Of a stretch of 64,000 bases of DNA, positions 1-15,000 are shown piece by piece (the stretch's first letter is position 1; each line of letters starts with the position of its first letter). Position numbers and translations under genes: made by a program. The notes beneath the pieces were generated by a model that saw only the letters and a program-made list of their open reading frames with translations, did no database searches and was not told the DNA's origin. Source of the stretch: Porites lutea. Taxonomy: Eukaryota > Cnidaria > Anthozoa > Scleractinia > Poritidae. The stretch lies in NCBI RefSeq assembly GCF_958299795.1, contig NC_133202.1, forward strand, positions 7,404,107 through 7,468,106, written 5' to 3'.

Positions 1-20
1 ATTTCTTTTCTTGTTGAAAG

Positions 21-3000
21 CTTGCTCAATCTGCTGGAAGCCTTGTAGAAGAACAGAGGGCATTAGCAACCATTGGCCGTACATGGTTTGTTCATTCAGA
101 TGATGCAGCCAGCACCAGTGAAGTAGAGGAATGCTTGCTTGAGTCACAGAAAGCCTATCTAAAGAGCCTGTCTGTTTGCGACAAACTACGAGAATATGTC
201 TCAGAAAAAGAGTTGTTGGAAATGAGGTCAAGGTTGTATTTGAACCTTGGTCTTACATATGACACACAGAATGATTCTACCAGAGCTAAGAGTTTTATGG
301 AGAAAGCCTTGATCATTGCTCGGTAAGTTTCCAGCCTCAGTCTCAGTTTAAGCAGGGCTGTCACTAGTAACTTTTAGATTATAAGACAAGGATTACTACA
401 AGTAGATATACAAGGTTTCCCCCATAATAGGTACTGCTCGCTCGTAAATCAGTGGCATTTTGGTGGGAAAACATGATAGCCCCTGTCTTTCTACTATGAT
501 TTTTTGTGAGAATGTTTTAGTGGCAGAAATAAGCTATAAAATGCTAAAGTTTTATATTATAAATAGAGTTGTCTTAAGTGGGGCCACCTTGAATCTTATT
601 GACTCTTTTTTACCTGAGCTTTTTGAAACTTAAGTTTTTTGCTTGTTGTTTGCCTAGGGACCAAAGTCTTAAAGACACAGAATACAGGTGCTTGTTTTCT
701 ATTGGAAGTGTTCACATGAAATCTGATGCAGATGCACATGCATTGAGACGTTTTGAGCAGGCATTACAGGTGGCCAGACATGGAAACAAAAAATTTGATG
801 AGGCAGATGCTTTGAACATGTTGGGGAAGGTACTTCATTGAACATGTTAAGAGCGAGTAATAGTCAGTAGTCAAGATTCTAAATGTCCTTTGTTTGAAAA
901 TGTTCCAAATAAATACAAGCTTCAAGTTTTTGGCCAACAGTTTTTTTTTGAAGACTGTTTAGCCAGAAGGTCAAGCAGTCAGAAGCTTTTTCATCATTAC
1001 CAGCAAAGGTTCGAATCTTCAGCAGCGAGACATAAATGTTTTGTTTATGGAGTAGAATTAATGCACATATAGCTACTCTAGTTAGTTTAAAGAAACATAC
1101 GAACAACCCAAACAATAACATAACTAAAAGCCTTCTTTCTCCCACTATTTTAGATCTTCCTGAAACTGGGGGAATTTTCAGCTGGTCGTCAAAATTTAAA
1201 GAAAGCTTACGTGATCAATAAAGCCAAAAGGTCGGATGATATGGAGGAAATTAAATCTAATTTGGCTACAGGTAATATTTTTATATTGGCTGGATACCTG
1301 TACACATTCCTGTGACAGTAATAACTATATAGTTTTCTTTGATAGTCAAATTACTGTAGATGTCAAAACAAGGAAAAAGTAGGGCAGAGACAAGTAAGTA
1401 AACAGTGCCCTCAGCATCCATTTTGGTGGACAACAGAGTTGGTTTCTGTTGAACTAAGTTAGGTCAAAAAATACCGTGAAACAAGAAGGGGAAGTATTTG
1501 TGAAAAATTTTAAAAGTGACAGCTAAACCTAAGGTCATGGAAAATGTCATGGAATTTAAAGAGCTTAAAAGAGCATGAACCCTGTAAAATACGGTCATGA
1601 AGTATTGTCAGATGGAGGTATGTTGACCTGTTTGTTGTGTGTTCTTTTGGTCTCAGCTATCAAGGGAATCAAATTTCAAAGAAAACATGCAAAACTCTCG
1701 GAATATCCACTGGATGAACAGTTGAAGATATTGGATACACTTGGGGACCTCTACTGTAAGGCAAAAGCATACCAAAAAGCTCTTGGTTGCTACAAGAAAG
1801 AGGTATATTAACTCTCCGTCACTTGGTCTTACAAGGTCATAAACCTTAACCCCTTCACACCTGAACTGCCCACAACCACCCATGTGGATCCACGCCCCTT
1901 GTTTTCTTTTGTTGACCTGAAAAATCTGATGAAAATCTTGTTGCACTACCCACCTACACTTCCATCTATCTTATCCTATTATCCTAAAAGCTTTCCCAAA
2001 AAAATTTTGTACCAAATTGACGCCTAGTCAATGCCCAGCAAAGGAGAGAAAACGGGGAAGAAAAGTGAAAAAAGTGGGGAGGAAGGAATGCAAAAGGTAA
2101 CAGCCAAGACTGAGCCCTGTGTCACTTATAAAAACAAAAAATATCTCAAAATTTTGCTTTCTGGAACAAAAGGTCGTGAATTTCATGACCTGAAAACAGT
2201 TTTTGGTAAGTTTTAGATCTTACTAGCCACTACAGTGACCAGAAAACAGCTTGACTTGCTTCAAAAAGTGTTTTTTGGTAAAATTCTCAGGGGTGAATGG
2301 GCTAAGTGACTTGATGTTACAGCATACAGTTGACTCCCAATAACTCGAACCTTCAAGGGAAATCAAAAAAAGTGTGAGTTATCAGGAGTTCAAGTTACTG
2401 GGAGCTCGAAGAAAATAGCCGCAAGTAAGGAAAAAAAACAGTTTTCACTGCACAGTGAACATTTTAATCACAGTTAATTGTAGAAATGGTGAGTGAAAAT
2501 TGAAACATATATTTCTAGATTATAAATCAGAACGTAACCTAACAAAGTGTTGCCTAAATAGAGCATATGTTTTACTGTTTTGAGAAGTGAACCTGTTTCA
2601 CGTTAGGTTTGTGACAAACAACATCAGCCTCCTCTAGTAACCTATATGCCTACAACATGTCAATGGGAAATTCAAAATTCAATGTTTAGGATACCAGTAG
2701 ACTATTTTTTCCCAACTTTTTAGGGGCTCAAAACATGGTTCGAGTTATTGAGGGTAAAATTATATAGAAATAATCTGAGGGGAAACAAAAACTACTTTGA
2801 GTTAGCAGGAGGTTCAAGTTATCGAGGGTTCGAGTTACCAAGGGTAAAATTATTAACAGTAAATGTACGACGGAAAACCAGGGGAAATCATGGTTTGATA
2901 TGGTTTGAGTTAACGCGAGGTTCGAGATAGTGAGGGTTCGAGTCAACTTTATATAGTCTGGAGTTAATCTTTATTGCAGTTATCATTATCACTATCATTA

Positions 3001-6000
3001 ACATTATCATAGTTGTCATCATCAATATAATTTTTCACTACTAGTCTTGGTTTGATTATGGATGTATTGATTTCATTTCAGTAAAATCAGTTCTTGATCT
3101 ATTTTTAGCTTGAGCTGGCTACACTGGCAGGAAAGTCTCATAAGGAGCTATCACCAATATATGTTTCTTTAGCAATAACTTATTTTGATCTAAAGTGTCC
3201 GGCTGATGCGATCAACTGTTACATGGAAGAGTTGGAAATAATGGAGGAGGACAATTACAAAGAGGTGAGTCATAAATGACAAATATAATTGCTGCCTTTT
3301 CTTTGTTAACAGCTTCTTTTTGTGTGCTTGGATGACAATGTAAAAGTTCTGGTTCCTTTGTAAAAACATCTTTCTCAGTGAATAGATTTCAGATTTTTGA
3401 ATTTTTTGCACTATTTCAAGAAGTTACTACAAAAAATACAATACATAACTAAAGTAAGAAAAATAAAAGAACAAATTACATAAATCATCAAAGGTTAAAT
3501 GTGCGCAGTGACCAAAGGCGCTTATTAAAGCTTTTGAGTTGGTCACTGGACCCGCCACGTGCAACTAACTGGTGTAGACATGTACATAAAAGACTACAAG
3601 TATATAAATACATTGACACCTGAATTAAACAATTATTGATGGACTCCATTGTTGTAACCACAGTTCCTCGTTTTTTTCTGACCTTACATCTTCTTGTCTT
3701 GTGTCCTGAGTTTTTGTTTCTTCTAAACTCCTCATGACAGATGTGTGACACTTGGTGTAATATTGCTTATGTTCATGAGAAGGCAGGACACGAATATGAT
3801 GAAATCAAAGATGCTTACAGTAGGGCACTGGGATATGCGGAGCAGTCTGGCAAGCTCTCTTCCGTGGTAGGATTTGTGGAAAAATACATAAAATTGTAAA
3901 ACGTCCCTCATACCCCTCCCTTAATCCAACATTTTGTCCTATTAAGTTGGCTGAACACAGTTTTGGCAGTTTGTGATTGTATGTCATTTGCCAAATCATG
4001 ACAAGGAAAGGTTGCTGCTCACAAGCTGAAACTTGGCAAGTGAAAAGTGTACTGATAAAAGATTTTGACTGACAGGTAAAAATTGACGTTTTCATAGTTT
4101 CCACGGCAACATGAACGATTGAATACAACCTTAAACTTTCACTTTTTCTCAGTTTGCATAAAATTTGCTCATTAGATTTTCTTATTAACTTTCACACAGC
4201 TTACTATAATTAATCATTACCATTTGAAACTTATTTGACCAAATTTTAACAGATGCATTTTTAGATAATCAATAATTATTTTAGTTGTACTGTAATTATT
4301 AAATGTGTTACAAAATTCGTCTGATCAACTTCCATTTTCAAATTGTCATTACTTAAAATACAAAAAAAAAATTCTGCCAAATATCACAAAATTCTAATGA
4401 ATAAATTTTGAGAAATACTCTTCTGTGTACCGTTGCTTTTTCACCGCCATGTTTGTTTGTCTAATTTAAAACTTGCGCCATCACGCAAGTTACCGCTGCC
4501 TGCTCGCAAAACTGTGTTCAGCCACCTTAAAGGAGTTAGTGTTAACAGTGGGTTAGGGGAGGGAGGGTGGATAGATTCCAAGAATATCAGGCTGGTGTAG
4601 ATTTTGTTAACTCTTTACACCCTAATGGTAATCAGCCTCAATCGTCTCTTCCTTATATCCCTGGCAAATCCAACATTTGTTTTCCTTGCTTGCTACTTGC
4701 GTGTTACTTGTAGTGTTATTAAAACTGGAAGTGATTATCTTTGAACTCTGTTTCACAGCTGAGAGTTTGGAAATGCCTGGCCGACACACAGAAAATTCTA
4801 AACCAGAAAGATGATTGGAAAAAGTCATTTGACAAGGTTACAGAGCTTGAAAATCAGTTAAGTATGGGGAAGGTGATTGATGAGGATGACGAGGAAAGGA
4901 ATAGCATTGAGGATGATGATGATGATGACCTGATAGAAAAAGAACTGCTTCTTTCTGATTCAGGTAAGTGGTATTATGTTGGATTTTTAAGCATATTTTC
5001 CTTTGCAATGACTCCAGTTTGAGACTACAACCTGTTAATGTTACAACAGTTCACATAAATGTTTCAGCTGCACTATCCTGAAGTAGTCTGCTACACAGCC
5101 GTTTGCATGACGACACTAAAAACGGCTGTGTAGCAGACTAATCCTGAAGTGGATAAGGGTCAAATTGGTTAGAAACAAAAATGTTGGGAAGTTCACTTTG
5201 CACTGTATTTGCTGTCCTGGCGTCACCTAGATGCAGTTGTTTTGGGAAATGAGGCCGAAAAAATTAAATGTACCTGCTGAGTTATTTAAGGAGTGTTATT
5301 TTACATGCTGTTTTCTTTTTTTATCTAGAAGGAAAATAGGATAATGATTGTTTGTTTGTTCCTTCCTCTGTTCTAGATGATGATTGTGATGATGATGAAG
5401 AAGAGGCCGGTCCCAGAAAGAGGAATAATCCAGTTTCATCAAGACTAAGAAGAAAACAGGTTTGTTGAAGAAAAACAATAGATAACCTAGATTATTCACT
5501 GGTTTTCCTAGCCTCAGTTACTCGCATCAGTCTGTGAACTGGAGGTTTATTTATTCTTAAGTGCAATTTATCCTTCTGCTTGCAGCGCAAACTTGTAAAT
5601 GAGAAAGGTGAGACTCCACTACATGAGGCTGCTATTGCTGGAAATACACAGCGAGTGAAATCACTGTTAGAAAAGGTATGGGTAATTTGTTTCATCTCCT
5701 GTTCTTTAACATCAAGCTTTCACTAGGGGGTGGTCCTGGGATAGAATATAAGCTGTGAAAAGCCGAATGTGAAAGCTCCATGAAAAGATTTCAAAACAAA
5801 TCAGTATGGCTACCAGGATATCTTTTCAATATATATGGCTTCAACTGCTTTCAGCCCTGATGAGAGGCATCACGTCTATTGTAAGCCATTACTGGTACAC
5901 AATAATTTATGCAGTGCTGGTTATTAGCAACAGAGCACAAACATTTCCTGGCTTTTTGGCCCAGTCAGCAAATACACTCTTAACGTACCAGACAATGTTA

Positions 6001-9000
6001 AAGGTTGTCACTTATAGAAAGATTTGGGCACCCATAGTGGTGCAAATTCATCTCTAACCTGTATTCCAGTCATTCCAATAAAACACCATGGAAGTCCTAT
6101 TGCTGAGAACATTTTTATTAAATATCATTTTTAATTCTTAAGGGAGCTGACGTAAATGCAAGGGATTATTGTGGTTGGCTGCCCCTTCATGAAGCCAGCA
6201 ACCATGGACATACAGGTTTGTGAGACAGTTAAGTCCATAAGGCCAATAAATGTCATAAATAATTATTTTAGCGACTTTCTTGGAAAGAAAAAACTTTGTT
6301 TCTCAACATACAGTAAAATTTCGAAAATAAGCCCCTCAATGTATAAGCCCGTCCAAAATTAATATAAGCCCCCCAAACTGGTAATTCAAAAAACCCTCCG
6401 TTAAATCGCCCCTCCAAATATAATCCCCCGGGGGCTTGCACTTGGAAAATTGCCCTCAAATACAATGTAGAACAAAGCAAAAATGGTAAATTTCCTTCCA
6501 ACTATAAGGCTAGCCCAATCGATTTCAAAACGCAAATTTCCTTCCATAGATAAGCCCCTCCAAGCATAAGCCCCTCCAAAAATAAGCCCCTCAAAAAGGG
6601 CCTTTGAAAAATGTAAGCCCTGGGGCTTATTTTCGGAATTTTACGGTATAACTGTACATTATGTATCCATTTTGTTCACTTCAGCTATAGTAGAGATGCT
6701 ACTGATGGCAGGATCAAATGCAAACGATCAGAGTGGTGAGCATTGTTCTGGCGTAACACCCCTTCATGATGCCGCAGCCAATGGGCATATTGAAGTGGTA
6801 AAACTTTTACTGGCACATGGTGCTTCCATCAATCTTAAGGATAACAATGTAAGTTTGCTCTCTCACTGGTATAGTGCTTAATACTAAAGTGATATGCCAA
6901 GAATTTTGATAGCTGCCCCAAATTTTACTTTGTCACAGCTGAAACCTCCTTTTTTATTTGGTAAGTCTGCATTCAGTATGTATACTGCGGGGGGGGGGGG
7001 GGGGGGGAGCAGAGGGTGTAATTTTTTCATATCCCCCCTTTTCCCTTCAAAAAATTTTAAGACCCCCCCCCCCCCCCAAAAAAAAAAAAATCCCTCCAAT
7101 ATTATCAAAATTTTGCAAATTTCAATCCTCAACATTTTTGCAAAGCAAATTCTTATTAAACTCATCGCCAATTGATGAGCTTCGGAACTGGTGCCTAAAA
7201 GGTTAGCGGAGAGGCCAACTGTGAAAAATACGGCAAAGGAGGTAACTGGCACCGTCACACTGAGAGGGTACTCAGTGGAAAATACTTACCCACGTGGAAT
7301 ACTTACCTGCACACCCCCGCATGACAGCAGGGAGGGAGGAGAGGGAGCCAGCACAAAGCAACAAGGTGATCCGCAACAATCAGCTAGAATAGCTTGCAAA
7401 ATAATGCAAAATGATAGCGGCCCTGAAAACCCAAGTGGGCCACCCCGCATGTCACGCATGCTAATACGGGGACACCGCTGGCTGCATTGGCTCGAGGTTA
7501 ACTTAGCCTAAATAAAATTTAGCCGCATTTAAACTCATCGCCAATTGATGAGCTTGGGAACTGGTGCCTAAAAGGTTAGCGGGGAAGCCAACTGTGAAAA
7601 ATACGGCAAAGGAGGTAACCAGGCAACCCTGGAAGCAGGAACCACCCAAAAAACACATCCGTCTCCAAGTGCTTGGAGAACGGAGGGACCCGCGAACAAT
7701 GGGAAGCCTGGTACCTCGGTACATCCAAAGAGAAACCCCAAGCACCAGAGACGGACCAAAGGCAAGCCTGCTAGCTAGGACGGGACTTACCGCTGAGTAA
7801 GCAGTCCAGGAAAGCCCCATGCTTGTGGTGCGGCAATGTGGACTCCAGAGGCAATAGACCAGATGTGCATCATGAAAGGCATAGCCACTGTTCACACCAT
7901 GCAGCAGGAGCTTACGTGTACTTTCTCCTCCATGACCAAGCTAGTAGTCCCAGAGTTCATCCCAGCGAGCAGTAGGTAACGGAGAGCCGAAGATGACCAA
8001 GTATACCCTGTGTTGCCATTGAAAAACTAGAGCACTGATAGTTGAGTAGACCAAGCCTTGACCTTGGAGTTTATTTTGTTTTTGTTGTTGTGTTTTTTTT
8101 TTATTTTTGTTTTTTATGTTTTTGTTTTTGTTTTTGCTTGTTTATGTATAAGTAATGTCAAACTAGCTTCTGCGAAAGTGTAGCCAGCGACGCCGAAGGA
8201 GTCCTGATATAGAGCTGATAGGCGTTGCTAGACCAACGGCCCATGGCTTGAATAAGATGGTCTGGAACTCCATTACGAGCAGCCACTGTGGCCGCCCCAA
8301 TGCGAAAACTGTGGCTGGAAAAATTGCCAGGAACCCGGGCTGAGGCCATAATTTGTCGAAGCCATGCAGTGAGGGTAGCCCTGGACAGAGGTCGACCGTC
8401 TTGAAGCAAGAATAAAGGGCCCGCAGAATTGCCCCGCAGCGAGAGATAAGTCATCAGTGCCGATAGAGCGCAAAGTGGCAAATGGCTAGCACCAATGTGG
8501 ACATAACAGCCTTGCCTAAAAGGGTCAGTCTTGGAGCCCTTGATGTGAACTCTCATGCAGGATGGAGAGACCATGGAGTCCACGCTAATGTCTTGGACAC
8601 TAAGATGGAGTGATGGGGAGAAACTAGCCAAGTCTGGTACAGTGAATTCTGAAGTGCGGAGGAAACCAAAATAGCCAAGACAGCAAGCAGCCCAAAACAT
8701 GCAATGGTCGGGGAGGCCGAGGTCCACAGAGTTCCAAATAACCAGCATTAGGTCATCCGTGATCGGCAAACGACTGGCAACAGGAGAACCTTGGCAACGC
8801 TTGATCCCTCGTAAAACCCGGCGGAGGCGAAGGCAACCGGCTAATGGGTCTGAGAACCTCTGATCAATATGAAGAGCTCTTACGCCAGACAAATAAACTT
8901 TGATGGATGCGTGCTGGACAGTCTTAGCTAGAAACGTGGCAAACAAGCAGAGCGTCCATTCATCGGCTGGGCAGGGGGAACCTGACGAGTGGAGCACACC

Positions 9001-12000
9001 GAGCTGGTGACAAAAGGCTATAAACTTGGACTGAGCCGTGGAGTAGGATCGACGCGTAGAGGGAGCCAAACCCTGGCACAAAAAGGACTGGCATTGGAGC
9101 TCTAAAGCGGAGAGGTCAACTCCTCCAGAAGCTGAGGGGGAACTGGGGTAGGAGACCGCTGCGCCTCGGGAGCCAGCTGCCAAAAGCGCTGCCAATGAAA
9201 ATGAGATAATGCATCAGCAACCTGGTTGTTGACCCCCGGTACATGCTGGGAAGAAAAGGAGAAACTATGCCTAGCAGCTGACAATAGAAGATGGCGCAAT
9301 AAATGCATAATGCAAGGGATTTTGGACGTTCTTGAATTCAAAATATGCACGACCGCATCGTTGTCCGAGTGAAACAGGACATGCCTCCGACACCACATGT
9401 GTCCCCAAATGTGAGCCGCAACGACCACAGGGAACAGTTCCTTGTAGGCAATGGACTGCTGTGCCTGGAGAGGAGACCACAAACCCGTGAACCAGAGGCC
9501 TTTCAGAAAGGCCCCATAGCCCAGGGAGCCAGGTGCATCCGAGGAAAGTTCAATATCCGCTTCCGGAGATAGGCCAGGAAAAAGCCAAAAACTAACGCCA
9601 TGCCAATCAGACAAGAACTTATGCCACCACTGCAGGTCAAGATGAAACTGAGTGTTGAGGTGGATAGGATGGTCTCTCCTCCGAAAGCAACAGAGTAGGT
9701 CAATCATACGGCGGACAAAGGTTCTACCAGGCCAGACTACTTTAGCAGCATGATGTAAATGTCCTATTAGAGATTCCAATTCTTGTCTGAAGCACCATTT
9801 CCGGGGGAGCCAAGAGTGGATTAACCCCTGAAGAGCCTACAGCTTATCCACGGGGAGGCGTGCCATCTGAAGGTCAGAATCCAGCTCAATGCCTAAAACT
9901 GTCAACACCGACGAAGGACCCACGCACTTACCAGGGTGGAGAGGTAAGCCAAGACGATCACAAACGGCCAAAGCGACTGTAAGATTGCGAGCGCACTGAA
10001 GAGAATCTGGGGGGCCAGCGGTAAGAAAATCATCCAAATAGTGGAGCAAGTCAGGGATCTGATGATTGTTCATAAGGATCCACTCCACCAGGTCTGCAAT
10101 GGAGTTAAAAATGTAGGGTGCCGAGCGAAGACCAAACGGGAGAGCCAAATCCACATAAAAATGATGGCGCCATTTCATTCCCAGCAGGTACCGATCCAGT
10201 GAGTGGATCGGAACCTGGCGGTAGGCAGACTCCACATCAAACTTGGCCATAAGTGCCCCTCGGCCAAACTGGGAAACTAGGCAAATCACCTTATCTACAG
10301 TGATATAGTGAAGGGAGAACTCGTCGGGATTGATCCCATCATTGACACTAGCCCCCCCAGGGGAAGAAAGGTCCACAATCAAGCGCCACTTTCCCGGCTG
10401 CCCCCGCTTGGGAATAACCCCGAAGCTGCTAACATGCAAGTTGGGTAAAGGGGGGGAAATAAAGGGGCCTGCCACCCGGCCTAAGGAAACTTCATGGACC
10501 AAATACTCATCAACCACTGCAGCATGCTGTAGCGCAGAAGGTTTATTATTCTTGGCAGACTTGAGCTTGTGCGACGGGGAGAACCCCACCCGGAACCCAT
10601 TACTAATCCCATCCAGCACATAGTTCACTAGTTGACGGTCAGGATGATGCTGAAGTTCCAAAGCAAATTGATCTGCTTGCAGGGGGTCACAGACGAAACT
10701 AGGGGAAGGGACCCTAAAAAAGATAAGACAAAGAGAATATAGTAATACTATGGGGGACAGCAAGATAACAAACAGAATAACTAGCAACTGAACCAACAAG
10801 CTTTAATTCAAGAAAAAAGTAACGACTGTAGACTAGGCAGGGTTAACAAGGACATAGCAATAAAAAACACAGAGAGTTTGAGCTGTCGGGAAAAAACCTA
10901 AGCGAGCAATTGTTTTAGTTCAAAGACGCCTGGATTTGCTCCTGGATCTTGAAGGTGAGGCAGAACGCCGCTTCACGGTGTCATTGGGTTGGTTTGATGT
11001 TTGGCCAGGGCAAGCACTAACACAATGCGGGCCAGAACAGCTGGAACAAATATGGGCGAAACGGCACGAAGCATAGGGAGCCACGCACCGTCCCCGATTC
11101 CACGACTTGCACACAATAGTCGAGGAGGCAGATCCACGAGGCTCGGGAGAACCGTCTACGGGAGCGTTGGAGGCTCGTACAGCCGCTCCCGCGGCATGGA
11201 AATTAAAAAGCTGCACGTTGATGGACAACCACTCGGTTAAATTCGTAGCTGCCGCGTGCTCGCGGAATGCACGGTCATATGCGAACCAAACCCGACCAGT
11301 AAATTGTCGGTGCGTACGCAAAATAAGTAGCTGGTAGTTCATCAGGTCTTTCCAGCGATGAGGGAAATGGGAAGCGAGAATGAGGCAGTAGATGGAAAAG
11401 GCCTCCAGCCAGCTGGTGATATCTTCTATGCGCCGTTTGGGTTTCTTTGGCGTGGACGTGAGAACAAGCCATCCTTCGAAGTAAAGTTGAGGTTCGGGCT
11501 CCGCCGAAGCAATGTTCGAGGAGAGCAGCTCGCTCAAGTCGACGAATTTGCCAGCGACGATTTAGCCCACCAACTTGGCCGGGATGGGTGAGAAACCCGG
11601 GCCGACGACGAACGGTTGCTGTAGCGCGGGAAGGGATGAAAACAAGGACACGCTCGCTGACGAGGAAGGCCCAGAAGCAAACGAGGGAAGAGACACCGCA
11701 GGTGAGGAAATCGGAAAAGTAGAAATAAAGGAGGGCACAACATAACTAGGCCTACCTTGGGATGCTGAGCTTGCAGAAGTAGGTAAAACGCCGGTGCCAG
11801 AGGTCAAAAAGGCCGGGGCTTGGGAGGCAAGATTGCTCGAAGAAACAGGAACGCCCCCAAGCATGGTTGTAGTCGAAGGCTGTGAACTGGCGTTCGGAAC
11901 CGAGCGGGCCGGTGCTCGGTCGGCAGCTAAAGCATCTTTCACTGCTTGCACAACAGTTACCAGGAAGGCAGGAGACGGGTGATCTTGCTGGAGAGTGACG

Positions 12001-15000
12001 GCCGCGACAGCAGGAGAAGCAGCAACGAATGGGCCAGGGGGATTAGCCGCCGGATCGGCGATCGCCGACGCACAGGATGGTTCGGCCGAAACTGCGGTGG
12101 ATAAGGCATCGAGAGCTGCAGACTGGCTGTTGCGAGTCGAACGAGATGACATGATAACAGACTTTCCAAGCAAGAATCCGCCAAGATTCACCAGCACAAA
12201 GCAACAAGGTGATCTGCAATGATCAGCTAGAATAGCTTGCAAAATAATGCAAAATGATAGCGGCCCTGAAAACCCAAGTGGGCCACCCCGCATGTCACGC
12301 ATGCTAATACGGGGACACCGCTGATTCGCCAGCACAAAGCAACAAGGTGATCCGCAACGATCAGCTAGAATAGCTTGCAAAATAATGCAAAATGATAGCG
12401 GCCCTGAAAACCCAAGTGGGCCACCCCGCATGTCAGGCATGCTAATACGGGGACACCGCTGATTCACCAGCACAAAGCAACAAGGTGATCCGCAACGATC
12501 AGCTAGAATAGCTTGCAAAATAATGCAAAATGATAGCGGCCCTGAAAACCCAAGTGGGCCACCCCGCATGTCACGCATGCTAATACGGGGACACCGCTGG
12601 CTGCATTGGCTCGAGGTTAACTTAGCGTAAATAAAATTTAGCTGCATTAAAAAAAAGTGTATAATTGTTGTAAGCAGTTTTTAATTGTCAAAACGAATGA
12701 AGAAGAAAATGTAACTTTCAATGTAACAGAAAAATAGCCTGGTCAATTCATTACAACTTTCATGCCTGCTGTCCAATAGTAATAAATGGAAGTGGGCAGA
12801 ACTAAAACACAATCAAGAACTATCATTTTACCAATCACTGACAGGGTTGCAATTATTGATTCTTCAGTTCATCATTATGGGTATGTTGTCATGTTGGACT
12901 TAAAGGTCTTCCCAGTTACTTTCACTTTGTTCTGAGCTCATTCCCTTTTTTATTAGTATTGGGTTTTTGCTCTTGGTTGTCTTTGTAATATTGTACAAAT
13001 GAATCAACCTTCACATTGCTGGATCTAACCCAAGATGCTCAGAGTGTGGTTTGCACTTGGTTGTGTGTCATCTTACTTTACGTTCAACAAAGGGCTACCA
13101 CTGTCGGTCCATTACTGTGGCAATTGATTAAAATGCCATAAGATCACCTAAGTAGACATTTTTGATGAAGACGGGGTCTTGGACAGTTTTTGAAAGTTAA
13201 TTCTTAGAATTTATCCATAGGAACTCAATGGAAATGCTCAAGACTAATGCACCTGTATATCTTTTTTGTTACCAGGGACGTACGGCATTAGATGCTGCCG
13301 AGGCAACTCTTAAGGGGAATGCTGGTGAAGATGATGATGAGTACACAAAAGGACGAAAAAAAGTAGTCAAATTTTTAAGGCAATGCTTAGCGCAAGGGGA
13401 TGGTTCTGGGATAAGGAGAAGAAATGTTATTCATGATGAGGATAATGAACAAGAAGATAAGGAGGATACAGCTTCAAGTACTTTACAAAGATTTAATGAG
13501 AAGTTAAAAAAGAAAGAGCAGGAAAGGTTGAGAAGAATGAATAAGAATTTGTGTGAAGAGAACAATCCAGAGGACCTGGAAATATGTCCAACAAAAAGAT
13601 TAAGTCAGCAACAAGTTTTTGTAAATGAGGATGAAGATGACTCACAAGAGGGTTGTTCCATGTTTTCAATCTCTACTAACCCTTACTCAGGTATAGAAAG
13701 CTCGTCTTATAGTGATAGGCCTGTTGACCATCCGAGCAATTCACAGTACAGTTATAGAGACCATGGTGAGGGTATACAAACATTTTCTGATGGTAGTGAC
13801 TATGAAGGACATGATTTCGTCCAAGTCGATTGCCCTTATGCATCTTCAGACTCTGAGAACACGGTTGAAATGGCTACAGTAGCTGATGAAAATAATGGAA
13901 ATACTTTTAATTCATCTTATGTGGACCCTGTAACTGGAGTGAGAATAAGTTGTCCCACAAGTGGGCTTTTACTTGAAAAGACAGCTGCATGGCTTGTAGA
14001 TGATGTTGGGCCAAAACCTGCAAAGCGTAAGCGCCCAGCAAAGCAAACAAAGCTAACCGGTGGATCAACTGTACAGAGGCGGTCAACTGCTGCAATGCCT
14101 CGGCCTGGGCTAAACCATAAAAAATCCAAACCCACGACAATTTCAAGACGTAGTCCTGGCCTAAGCCTTAGTAGGCCAAAACAAGCAAAATTACCTGTAT
14201 CAAAGGAACCCAGAACACGTCAAACTGCATTCTCTTCTCATTCAATGGTGAATAATGCTTCATCTCCAGTGACTGCCAGATCAGATGTCAATATTACCAA
14301 TGTTACAACAGGGACCCCAAGAACTTATTCCCCTGATATACCTTCCAGGCTAGGTCTGTTGCAAGCAGGTACCCCACCCATGCGCCTTAGAGTACGGGTT
14401 CAAGACAAGGTGTTCTTGATCCCTTGTCCACGGAGTAATCATCAAGAAAGCAAGAATATTGGTTGGCTAGCTCAGCAGGTAGTGAATGTTTCAGTTGTTC
14501 TTTTTTCCTCATGCCATAATATAGAAGGAGATTATAAAACCCATAGAGAATTCCATTTTTTCATAGGGAAATAAATGACAAAAAAAAGTTGGATATTTAT
14601 GACACTTTATGTCTTGTTTATCAGCCTTTTTATATTTAAAAGGTCATTAATTTCATCCAGAAAAGTGTTGTAAATATGTGCAGTTCTTTCTAAATGCTCA
14701 GTTTAATTCTGGTTTTGTTGATGACTCATCTGTGTGGCATTTTCACTAAAACTGTGAAAGGTTTGAACTCAGGAGTCATTTCAAAAGTAGGTTGAGTTTG
14801 ATCGTCCGGGTGAACGTAGTCCTGAATAGGACTGTTGTTGTTGACAGTGACTGACCTTTCGACAACCTGTGCGGCAGTCATCTTCAGAGTCAAAGTGAGT
14901 TGTTTCACTAAAACAGACAGTTAATGCCTATAGTCACATTTCAGTGCTATATGGTGTTAATGGACCTCCAAAAAGGGCAATGCATCAGTTTCTATAGACA

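Noticed and set aside
2031-2216. Lysine-rich 61-codon frame within a TONSL intron
   Set aside because: It lies inside an inverted-repeat element and its start is not supported; the TONSL exons join across it in phase.
6894-7206. Overlapping open frames with glycine- and proline-rich products
   Set aside because: They are translations of G, C and A homopolymers in an intron.
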